Below are positions 23,315 through 33,419 of a DNA stretch of 64,000 bases, piece after piece. Position 1 is the stretch's first letter; each line of letters starts with the position of its first letter. A program made the translations under genes and the position numbers. The notes under the pieces are model-generated. The model worked only from the letters and a program-made list of their open reading frames with translations, searched no databases and was not told the origin of the DNA. This DNA comes from Ceratodon purpureus (taxonomy: Eukaryota; Streptophyta; Bryopsida; Pseudoditrichales; Ditrichaceae), in contig CM026429.1 of NCBI GenBank assembly GCA_014871385.1, positions 17,154,751 through 17,218,750 of the forward strand. Reading direction: 5' to 3'.

Positions 23315-26203
23315 ATGCTTGTGCTCGATTACCACCAACTCGTTGCACTTTCGCGACACGGTTCAAATCCTCACCAGCGGAATAATGGGGCGTTGCTGTC
23401 GGTACAAGAGCCGGGGGACGATGGCAGAGCGGAGCCGGATTGGGGAGTGGCAGACTCATGTATGGAAGCCATGGGACCGAATGGGGACGGCTTTGTGGCT
23501 GTGAGGGGAATGCGAGATTATGCTAGTCTGCGGAGTCGGCTGCTACGCCTCGCTCAGACGCTTGCCCTCATGCCCACATCAGAACGTGCGGCAGTGTTGA
23601 AGGTAATATACCGCGTCAAAACCTTCTCACGACTTGAGCTTTATGAGTATCTGCCCCTCTCCCTCACCGAAATTGGAATTCTTTCTGGGTTCTGAGAGTT
23701 TGGGTTAAGTTTCGGCCGTAGAGTCTGTATTTTCTTTCGCGTCAAGAAGAAAAGCGTTTTCCGACAATTGCCATACATGTGTAGGTGCAAACATCTTGTG
23801 CTGATCTGTCTACAGAGTATCCCTCGTCGCAGATCTGTGTTTGTCGTAGCCAATTCTAGTACACAGATCAATGATTATGCGATCGCCTTATTCGAAATTT
23901 CTGGAAGATGATCGTATTGCCTTGCGTACTCAATCAGTCAATTGTACCAGAACGCAATTGGGTCCCTGTATTTACCGCAGTCCTCTGTTCTAGGGCAATG
24001 AATGTTATCTGCGCTGCATCAGTGTCATACCAGATCTCCTATCTCAATCATCATCTCGAAGTTATACAATCATTGTGAAATCTCAGAGAGTCGTCAGCAG
24101 ACGGGCTTTGATAACATTATCATTCGCAGGAACATGGGCTAGGAACGGACGTGCCATTGAAGGATCCAGGTCGACCAGTTTCTTCATTTGCAGCGCAACT
24201 TTGGTTTGGAAGTCTACGAGGTATAAAGAAAATGAAAACGTACTTCGAATCTCTCCTCGTGTGAATTAGACGAGCTTTTTCTTAATTACCTCTCTTAAGT
24301 TTCGTTTGCATCATAGCGGTCTCGCCGCTTCGCGGCTCGATTCGCTACCATGTTTGTTTTGTTTCAACAAATTTTCCTCTGTTTTGTCAAGTACCAGTAT
24401 TGTTCGAGCGACCACATCTGCTGTGTAAGGCTCCATGATGCTTCCTAGGATATTTGTAAACTTCACATCTTGATCGGAAGTATTGTATGCCGCAGAGTTC
24501 AAACAAAGTGAACCGACTTTGATTGATGATTGTGGCGGTCTGAATGCCCACTGGAGCTCAGATGGGGATAGTCTTAGTGACCTTGGAAGCTTGTTTAAGC
24601 AGTTGGGCATGTGCATGGTAGAGGTGGGGCTACTGATTGCTCGACTCTGCGATGCTGCTCGATCTCAGGGAAGCATGCGGTGAGCTCATCAAAACAGTCT
24701 CGATTCTTAACTTCGCTGATTAGTGATCATACTTGGATACCTGAATTTTAGGCAGATGAAACTATGATTGACTTTCAGAGGGGGGAAGGCCATGATGGCT
24801 TATGAGTTGCGGTATCTCGTCCTAAACATGGCTAATTTATGATGTTTGGCATCAGCGTTATTCGACTCTCGTAACATCGTTATGGATCTACTTTCTAACT
24901 GGAGACCTTCGGGGTGATGTCATATTTTGTCTAGTGAAGCAAGGCTTGAGCAAGCCATTCTGGAGTCTGGCACTGCGAAGGGCCGACTCATCCATTACCA
25001 TTCTTCTTTGGAGCAGGAAATTATGTCCTCCCTCCGGAAGGATTTTCGGAAAGGGCACAAGCAAAACGTGAGTACGCATCGGTTCACATATTCTGTTTAT
25101 TCAGTTGTATAATTGGGACTTTTTTAATTGTTGAATCCATGTCACTTTGAGAGCTTATCCTCCTTGACTACTGTATATGTGAAGCTCTAGGCAACTTCGT
25201 GTTTGGTCTCAGCTCGACAGAGGCTCCGATACTTGACTCTGACAGTCGTCTAATTTGAAAGGTGAAACTTCAGGAGACAGTTTTTCTTCAATATTTCTAA
25301 GATCTATGCCCGTATTATACAGATGACGTATAGTTAGTCTTCTAAATACTTAGACACCTGTAGACACGTGTACATATTTGTAATTTTTTAATATTTCTTC
25401 CATTGACGTGATTGCAGAAAAGTGGCGATGGAGGGAGAAAAACAGACATTTCGAACCTGGCCACAGATTTTGCAGGCTCAGCCCCCACTTGGTGGCAGCA
25501 GTGGCATTGTGACTACGGCATCTTTACTGTTCTTACATCACCTCTGTTCCTTAGACCGACACGAGTTATTCCTGTGAATTCCAATGTTGGAATGGAGCGA
25601 AGCTGCTGTCTGAAGGATGTACCGATGAGTGCCGGTATTCAGCTTCAGGCCAATCTTGAACTACCAAAGCTAAATTCCAGTCGGGTCATTCATCAAGGTA
25701 AGATGGAAGGGAAATCTCCGCGAACAAGATCACCACAACTTTCTTCATCGCCACCTCGCCTTGTGGACTTGAATTCTAGTGTACAGGAGTGCTTATCTCC
25801 GGACGGGCACTCATTGTTAGTAGTAATGGACAGTCATGGCCGAACCACTTCGTTGGTGATACCGTCAGACTACCTGATAGTTCAAGTGGGTGAAGCAGCT
25901 CAGCTGCTTTGTGGGGGAGAACTTGTTGCAAGAGCACATTGTGTGATGCGACCCACTTCAGCCAAAGATGTAAGCCGAGAAACAATGGCAGTGTTCCTGC
26001 AACCTGCTTGGGATAGGCGCATGACTCTGCCACTTGGGGTTCCGCAAGAACAGGCGCTTGAAGCTGGAGGAAATGCCACAAACTTGGAGACTCACATTCC
26101 CCAGTTGGCTTCTCGCTGGAAGGATGGTTGTACATTTGCAGAATTGTCGAAAGAAACCACAAGGCAGTACTATGGTGCAGATGGTTACCAATCGAGAAGA
26201 TAG
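23315..26203 (+). CDS. 2-oxoglutarate/Fe(II)-dependent oxygenase (isopenicillin N synthase-like)
   Basis: Five exons (23315-23602, 24130-24220, 24496-24679, 24935-25067, 25418-26203) splice in frame to 493 residues. The N-terminus resembles a DIOX_N-type region (YASLRSRLLRLAQTLALMP). The iron facial triad is visible: HCD at residues 166-168 (WHCDYGIFTVLTSP) and the distal His at about 310 (ARAHCVMRP). The 2-oxoglutarate-binding Arg follows at about 323 (SRETMAVFLQPAW). The C-terminus (FAELSKETTRQYYGADGYQS) matches a plant subgroup annotated as uncharacterised 2OG oxygenases (Arabidopsis At3g63290 type). About 90 Ser/Pro-rich residues lie between HxD and the core strand before the distal His, longer than I expect. 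All key residues are present, so an active enzyme is likely; the substrate is unknown. ATG 23315 is the first in-frame ATG; the frame is open upstream only through a TTG. Confidence 0.82.
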
Positions 26204-26690
26204 CCATTCTGATTCTAGCGGTGAATTGGTAGCATTCTCCTCTGGGTTAAGTTGACGAAAGTACATACAAAGGAAATCCTTGCTGTTGCCTTCCATAAAG
26301 CTAGCACATGCATGACACCCTGTGCACCCTTAGACCTAATCAAGGCAGCATTGTGAGGATGAAGACTACATTCAACGACGAAGCATCCAATGGTTATTCC
26401 TTCCGTCATTGTAACATTGTGTTGAATTTACACCTAATTTGCATTGCAGTGCGCCCCTATTCTGAAGTAGAATTTTCTCGCCCTTGAGGCTCCGTGTGAT
26501 TTTGGAATCCTCAAACTCATGGTAGGAAGCCAAGTCCTGTGGTTTGAGATGCACATATGACAGCACCTTGCACTGGAAATCATGAATTCGCGCACCGAAG
26601 TCACTCCTAGGCTGGCAAACCTCCGTCGGGCCAGAAGTCTGCGCACCTGTGGCATGAGACCGCGGGCGATGGGGTGGGGTGGGGTGGGTG
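26204..26690. other. Intergenic between the oxygenase and the left duplication arm
   Basis: The stretch contains the 3' UTR of the oxygenase gene. Open frames on the minus strand (26215-27037) are products of GC-rich low-complexity sequence. No gene is supported. Confidence 0.45.
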
Positions 26691-26699
26691 GGGCGGGGG

Positions 26700-28586
26700 G
26701 GCAGAAGGCGCAGGGCGAATGGCAAAGCACGATGAGGCAAAGCAGGGTGAGGCAAAGTGCTGATGAGGCGATCAGGCGGGCCAGTAGGGCGGTGCCAGGC
26801 GGCACGGCAGGGAGGGGGGCAGGCCAGGCGGACCGCCACGTGGGGTGGGAGAGGAGGTGGCTGGCAGGGCAGGGCAATGGCCCGATGGATCGATGTGGGT
26901 AAAAGCCTAAGGGAAGGGCAAGGACACAAGAGAAGCCAATTAGGGAAGGGAAGGGAAGGGAAGGGAAGAGAAGAGAAGAGAAGGAAGTTATCATCGAGTG
27001 AAAACGTCGAGAGCCTGAGTGGAGAGGAGTGGGTCACGGAAGGAACGGGAGCCTGGTCGGGAACGGGATTTGGCCATTTGCACTGACTGGCACACTAAGA
27101 GAGTCACTGCAGTGCACTCAACTGCCATTGCCAGCAACTAACTTAAGTTAAGGGGACTCACGCCATTTGCGCACAACCCTCCCTCTCCCTCCCTCCCTCC
27201 CTCCGCACTGCACTGCACTGCACTGCACTGCACTGCACTGCACTGCACCTGCCTCACTCACTCACTCACTCACTCGGGCGGGCGGGCGTTCGTCCGTTCG
27301 TTGGGTCATTCATTCGTTCATTCCTTCTCCCTGCCCTGCCCTGCCCTGCCCTGCCCTGCCCTGCCCTGCCCTGCCCCCTCCCTCCGCGCTGTGCGCTCCG
27401 CCTCTCTCCCTCTCTCTCTCTCACTCTCACTGTCTCTCTCTCTCTCTCTCTCTCGCTCGCACTCGCACTCGCAGAGACCATCTCTCTCCCTCCCTCCCTC
27501 CGCTGTCTCTCGTTCCTCTCCCTCCAGCCGTGCCGTGCCGTGCCGTGCCGTGCGTCTGTCTGCGCCTCTCCCTTCCTTCATCCCCACCCCCCCACCTGGT
27601 GAGCTTCGTTCCATCCCCCTTTGGTCGCCTCCGTTGTCCTTTCACTCCTGTGTGCTCTTGGCTGCACGGATCCTTTGCCCTTGTTGCTTAATGCTTCTTG
27701 CTCTTCACTTGATGGGCGGACGGGGCTTTCGAGGACGATGGCTATTTCGCCAAGTGCACTCATTGTTGGGGTCTGTTGTTGATTCCCGGAACTGCTGGAG
27801 GCTCATTTGCTTTTCTTGGGACATCTCTGTCAACCTTCTTTTTCTCTTTATCGGCGCTGTATGAAATCTTGGTCGCCAGTCAAGTTGGGGCGTTTGGTGC
27901 TCACATTGCAGCCTTTGTTGCTGTTGACTGGAGTTTCCGTGGAAATCTTGGAGAGGATGGAATGGGTGTGTTCATGGTGTAGAATTGGGTTCCAATGATC
28001 AAAGAAGTTTCATAGTGTGAATGGATTTGGTTCTGGGAAGAGTCTGGAGTTGACATGCCAAAGATGCTGAGTGTACATTTTGCTTTGGACGAAGTTGTAA
28101 TTCGAGGAATAGAGTAGAGTACTTTCCTCGAATGGTGTGAGTAAATGTATGTTAGCAGCAGCTTTCAAGCCTTAAGATGAATGAAACTCTGGTGTCTACC
28201 AACCTATTTAACTCGCTGTTCTCCGTCCTATTTAACAAGCTAGAGGAATACAGCCCTTGGGTAGTGCGTTAGAGCATATATCTGTAAAGACCATAGGATG
28301 TGCTCATCTCCTTAGCTTTAGAAACACAACAGCTCTTTCATTCTTTTCTACTTCGTACGAGCTCTGCGTCACACATAGGCCTGTTGAGGATTGTATAACT
28401 CACTTCTCCAGCTGAGGTCGTTCCCTGAATGTTGGCCTTGCTCGAACCATGTTCGTGACAATAAATGTCTTGCATTCTGCTTGTCGTTATGTATTTCGTA
28501 ATTCACGAGTTTTCGAAGTATTGCTACACGTGCAAGGCAAGAAAAATCCTAAAGCCGTGTGCTGCATTTGAATTGCAGACGTTAAA
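26700..28586 (+). promoter_or_regulatory. Promoter and spliced 5' leader of the left LEA-LysM gene (diverged outer arm)
   Basis: The region holds dense microsatellites: CCCT, TGCAC, CTCA, CCCTG, CT and CGTGC repeats (27180-27560). A donor CACCTG|GTGAGC at about 27598 and an acceptor GAATTGCAG at 28578 outline a 5'-UTR intron of about 980 bases ending 8 bases before the ATG. Parts match the reverse complement of the region upstream of the right-hand copy (48.5-47.0 kb). Examples are the GC-rich block at 26757-26830 against 48320-48390, and CTTGATGGGCGGACGG against ACTTAATGGGTGGACGG. There are many substitutions and length differences. Confidence 0.6.
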
Positions 28587-29968
28587 ATGTCGGGTACTGC
28601 GCCGACCGGGGGCTCCAAGGGGGTTTCCAAGTCCGACAAGGGCGGCAAGAAGGGCGATGACAAGATAATCGTGAAAGTTGCTGGTGTTGTTGTGGCAACC
28701 GGCATTGCGTGGAGTTTGTTCAAGACATTCAGCAGACCCGACCACCCCCTCGTAAATACTGAGAAAGGAATTAAGAAGGATGCCTCGAATGCATTGGACA
28801 GCACCAAGGTAACTCTATTGATATGCACCGTAACAGAACTTGGTCTATTGTCAGCGTGGTCACAGAGAGTTGATTAACTTCCATGTGCCACTCATGCATG
28901 ATTAGGGAATTTGCTTAGATAAATGTTGCTCGGATGTGCTTACTTTCTGTGCCTACCTGGTGTGCAGAGCAAGTCTCAGGAGGCCAAGGATGCTGCGGAC
29001 TACAGGGCAAATCAGGCAAAGGGAGGAATCAGGGATGCCGCTGGCAACTTGGTTCACAAGCTTGAGGATGTGGGTCACAAGGTGCAGGGCACCTTCCAGA
29101 GGGGTGCCCACGTGACTGAGGACAAGGCCCAGGAAGGGAAGGAGTACATCAAGGACAAGGCCCAGGAAGGAAAGGCGTACATCAAGGAGAAGGCGGATCA
29201 GGTGGATGACAAAGCTCGGTCAGCCAAGTACGACGTAGAGGATAAGAGTTGGGGGGCTAAGAAGGAAGCCGAGAACAAGGGGTGGGGAGCGAAGAATGAG
29301 GTGGAGAGCAAGGCGAAGGAAGCGAAGAATGCTGTAGAGAACAAGGCAGAGGAGGCGAAGCAGCAGTCGAGGGGCTTCTGGGGTAGGCTGAAGGGTGAGT
29401 CGGAGGACACGAAGGGCGCCGTTGAGGACAAGAGCAAGAGTGCGAAGGGCGCTGTCGAGGAGAAGAGCAGAAATGCGAAGGGCGCCATCGAGGAAAAGGG
29501 CAGAGAGGCGAAGGGGGCGTTGAAGGATGCTGGCAGCAACATCAAGGGATTCGCGCAGGAGAAGAAGGAGAAGGTGCAGGACGCCGGGAACCGTGCTTAC
29601 GAGAAGGGCGCGGAAGCAAAGAAGCGTCTGGATGGCAAGCAGGTCACCATCCAGAAGGGCGACACGCTGTGGGGGTTGTCCCGGAAGTACAACGTACGTA
29701 GTGTCTTGGAACCTTGTGCGATGTCTAGGATCACATTGCTGCCCATGTGGACACTGTGCTGTGTCGTGGCTGTATAGAGATGTGGATAAGACTTGTGAGT
29801 TGGTGCAGAATGAGAACGGAGTTGGATTGGGAATTCTGACAGTGTTTGGACGGTGTAATGCAGGTGTCGGTTGAGTCGTTGAAGGCTGCTAATGGGATTA
29901 TTGTGGGCGACGCGCTGGACGCTGGCGACATCATCACCATCCCATCCCCACCTCCGTACAACAAGTGA
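28587..29968 (+). CDS. Membrane-anchored LEA-like protein with C-terminal LysM domain (left copy)
   Basis: Three phase-0 exons (28587-28808, 28968-29693, 29864-29968) encode 350 residues. After a Lys/Gly-rich start a single hydrophobic segment lies at residues 27-45 (KVAGVVVATGIAW). About 220 residues of Lys/Ala/Glu-rich 11-mer-like repeats follow (AKGAVEEKSRNAKGAIEEKG), typical of group 3 LEA proteins, which are unfolded when hydrated and helical on drying. The C-terminus is one LysM domain (residues about 300-343: VTIQKGDTLWGLSRKYNVSV, then LKAANGI and DIITIP), split by the last intron. LysM usually binds N-acetylglucosamine polymers. With no cleavable signal, the topology of the LysM is uncertain. 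A role at a membrane during desiccation is inferred. It is nearly identical to the gene at 45604-46985. Confidence 0.88.
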
Positions 29969-31650
29969 AGGGGTGATTGAATTTCTGTAGGCGGTAGTAT
30001 TCTTTGCGCTTTGTTTTCCATTCTGGCCAGTACCCGCAGGCGATGGAGTCGTTGGAGGCGATTGTAATGAAGGATATGCAGAGTTGAGTGGCGTGCGGTG
30101 GTGCGAGGTATCTGGTTTCGGGGCAATGCTGCACGTCTGAGCTGTAATTTGATTTGAGGTGTAGAGTTTTTGTAAGAGCGGCTGGTGAGGGAAACTCATG
30201 AGTCATGAGGTCCTGATCAGTGGGGGAGAGATCGAGTGAATATCTGTCCACATCCATGTAAAAAGCTGAAGCGGGTTTGAAAGCTGCACATAGGAATTTG
30301 TGAAATGATCAATATATGCAATCGTGTTTGCTTATTTGGCTCCCAAGTTGAGGATTGTATATGCTTGTTTCTTCTCATCGTATCGTTGTCTGCCTGCCGT
30401 GGAAGGACCAAAGAAACAATGTGACGAAACACTGATGAGTTTTGGAATGATGTGTTAACTACAGTACAGAGGGAAGGGAGAGTTTTGGAAGAGTAGAAAA
30501 GGCGTTTATTGTGTGCGAGATAATCTTAAGTTACAGAGTTGAAACAACTCAATAGTGTTTTGAGAGGACGTATGGAGAAAGTCTGAATTTCAGCATGGAA
30601 CAAACTTGTGAACTAGAGCCTTGTCGCCACTCAAAAAGGACACGTCGGATTAAATTCTATTTTCAAAGTGATGCTAACCCAGGAATATCACTGAGTTAAA
30701 AACAGTGAGATTCAATCCCAGAATTGAATAAACGCTCTGAGCTCAAGAGATCAATGTGGAAGCTGCAATGCCTCTCCTCTTACTTTCGATACTCCATTCG
30801 TGGAATCTTAACTCCTAAATGTCGGTGATAATTTCTCACCAAAACACTCTAAAAACTGCTACTAAAAACTGCCATTTTTGAATCAAGAGTGGAAGTCAAC
30901 ATTAAAGTCTTTTGCATCTCCAATTGTAGGATCTTATCTAAGACTTCTAAAGATTATGATTAAAAAAATTCAACAAATTTAATGATATTGATTAAAAGAT
31001 TCTAAAATTTGAAGCATAAAACATTGTTTTTTTCTATCTTTTCAAAATATGATCAATTGACTTTAAATTCTCTTTGTATAAATTTTGTCCACTACATAAG
31101 TTGAGGGTTTTGTTCTAATATGGAGTACAGATGTTGGTTAAAAAGGTACCAAAGTTAGTTAAAAGATACTTGTGCACCAAGTTTTAGAGGTAGTAAAAAG
31201 GTGTAGTATTGTGGAAAATTTGTGAAAGGAGCATGGATTCTAATAATCATTTTATTTTTTGATAATCCATCTTTTATTAGAATATGGACCCATGCAGTCA
31301 AAACAAAGGTTTGTATGTACATTTGAAGTAGGAAGAAAAAGAAAAAGAAAACAAAGTCTTTATCTTTTATACAATAAAGGAGAAGTTTTTTGTGTCTTTG
31401 ACCAAAAAGGGTGAGAAACTTTGACTCTTCATAGAATGGAATTTTTCCACTGTAGGAGATTTTTTTTGGATCATCTCAAAGGCCATCATGTGAGTTACTT
31501 GTATAAAAAGTCTCAAAGGTAGTTGAAGGGTGTAGCAAAAAATTGGGAGTTGCCCTAAAAGTATAAAATTTGCTTTGGGCACCATAAACATTTTTTCTAA
31601 TGTTTGGTGTATAAAACAATTATATCCCTCGAAAGCTCTTGGAATTGTCT
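29969..31650. other. 3' flank of the left LEA-LysM gene inside the duplication arm
   Basis: Non-coding AT-rich DNA, identical in every stretch I compared to the flank of the right-hand gene. The open frames here (for example 29934-30257 and 31367-31591, minus) recur in the other arm only because the DNA is duplicated. They show no homology or codon structure. Confidence 0.6.
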
Positions 31651-32498
31651 GTGTCTAGCAAAATTTCAAAAAATCAGGTCAAAATTTGCCATACCAAGAA
31701 TGTGCTTAAATTCTCAATGAGCGCATTCTTGGAGAATGACCAAATATGGACTAAATAATCATAATTCATAAAAAAGTTCTAATACATGTTTTAAAAGTTA
31801 TGATGGAGGACTTTAATTTTTTTTCAAATTGTGTTATTAATGAGATATTTTTCCTGCTTGTTCCTCTTTGATTCCTTTTAGAAATTGCCATTTTAAAAAA
31901 TTGCACTAGTTTGATTGAACGATGTTCAATAGAATGATTTTATAAATTTTTTATGTAGCAAAGATGTCAAAGTTAATCCCTCCCCTTAAGCAATACTTTT
32001 TACCTATTACATAATTGAAGTTTCTCAAAAGGCTTAGTTGTATCCATAGTTGAGAAATGCAACATCAATGCTAGCGAATGGTGTTTTTATATAACTAATA
32101 TATTAAAAAAATATGTAATTCTTGGATTGTTTCACTACTATACAATTGCATGGGCATTGTTTGTTTTGAAGTGTACATGTGCTTGGAACTCTATTTTGTA
32201 CTATAATTCAACATCAAAGGCTTGGTGTGGTAATCTTACTACCTGATTCTAAGTTTGTATAATATATGATCTTAGTCACATAATCAAATCGTGTTCTTTG
32301 AAATCAAAATAAGGCTTCTCAGAAGTCTTCAATATGGTCCTTGTAACTACATTTCTATTGTTTCTAAATGCTTGCATCCAAAGAGTCCGGAAAACATTGT
32401 GCAATATCATGGCTTGATAGTATCCTAGCAATTGAATATGAAGCATGTGTTTTGCCCATGTAAGAAATATTCTTGAATATTGTGACTTATGAAGTTAA
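31651..32498. other. AT-rich spacer, nothing recognised
   Basis: Unique AT-rich sequence between the duplication boundary and the TTAA element. No open frame of note and no repeats that I could pair. Confidence 0.4.
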
Positions 32499-33415
32499 CT
32501 TATGCACTGGCGACCAAAATGTGGTCGCAGCCTATTTTGGGCAGGCTGCTACGGCGTCAAAAATAATTATTAAGTTTTGAAATTTTGTATGTAGATTCTT
32601 TCAGTCATTACGTACATGTCAAGCTTTGTTTCATATGATTCTGATATGTAATGCAAAAGTTATGAAGGATTAAAGGTTCAAAATCTCAACGCGGGCAGCA
32701 TAAAAAAAACTCAAATCTTTTTTTTTAAAATAAATTAAAATATCATCATTTTCTACTGATTTGTATGCACATAGGAAGCTTTGAGCCATGCCAATCCAAT
32801 AAGTGAGGTAAGAGATATGAGAAGTCATATTATGCGGGCAGTTCGGTCAACTCTTCATCAAAAATAACTTCGACTATTGATTTTGAACTCGATTTTAGCA
32901 ATTTTTCAAAATTAAAAATTGGAAAAGTTTTTGGTTACTTGTTACATCATTTTCACCGTTGGAATTGACAATATCTACTTTTATGTGGACAAAATTAGTA
33001 GTTTAGTTTTTCCCTCTATTCTACATCTTATTCTAATTATTTATGGTTTGAAGATGAAAATTAAGGTTTAATGTTTTGAAATTTTTTGTGAAGAATCTCA
33101 AGTCATTCTTTGAATAGAATATGCAATTTTCCATTCTAAAACTTCAAAGCATATTTTCTGAAAATTCGTGGAAGCCAAGATTTTAGTTTTTTGAAGGATT
33201 GGAAATAACTTGTCTTGGAAGTTTAAACATCATGATCTTGTGATTGGTTTGGTTTCTGACTCTAAGAATTTGAGAAATAGTTTTTTGATGAGTTATTTAT
33301 AAGATCCTACGGTTGAAATTGCAAAAGAATGTTATGAAATTAAAAAAATCAGCTTGCTTTACAAAGAGGTATCAAAAGACAGTTTGAGCTTGAAATTTTC
33401 AAGAGCATTTAAGGG
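32499..33415 (+). mobile_element. TTAA-flanked piggyBac-like element (copy B, older)
   Basis: Flanked by TTAA at 32495-32498 and 33416-33419. The interior aligns along its length with copy D at 54.9-55.8 kb. Shared text includes GGTCGCAGCCTATTTTGGGC (against GGTCGCCGGCTATTTTGGGT), ATGTAATGCAAAAGTTATGA (against ATGTAATGCAAAAGTTATGA) and AAGATCCTACGGTTGAAATT (same in D). Its terminal repeats are eroded (CTTATGCA ... CATTTAAGGG), so it is older than copies A, C and D. No coding capacity. Confidence 0.68.
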
Positions 33416-33419
33416 TTAA

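Larger units (their letters stand above)
28587..31650 (+). repeat. Left inner arm of a large inverted duplication
   Basis: The reverse complement of 43922-46985 matches this arm over 3,064 bp with equal length, so there is no net indel. I count seven mismatches in the first 135 bases after the ATG and one at about 28850. Stretches I compared beyond that, including introns and about 1.7 kb of non-coding 3' flank, were identical. Homology stops abruptly after GGAATTGTCT at 31650. Confidence 0.9.

Noticed and set aside
26372-27037. Two long Pro/Leu-rich minus-strand frames (221 and 186 residues)
   Set aside because: Low-complexity GC-rich promoter DNA; the frames shift relative to the homologous region of the other arm and do not match it as protein.
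27167-27864. Several long overlapping open frames on both strands with Ser/Leu/Pro or Arg/Glu repeats
   Set aside because: They are translations of microsatellites (CCCTG, CT, CGTGC) in a promoter/leader region, open in many frames at once with no domain.
29597-30257. Minus-strand frames of 107-200 residues repeated identically at 45315-45975
   Set aside because: Antisense to LEA-LysM exons and 3' flank. They appear twice only because the DNA is duplicated, and have no homology or codon evidence.
31367-31591. 74-residue frame conserved perfectly with 43981-44205
   Set aside because: Perfect conservation reflects the whole arm being identical; no motif and no flanking splice or start context.
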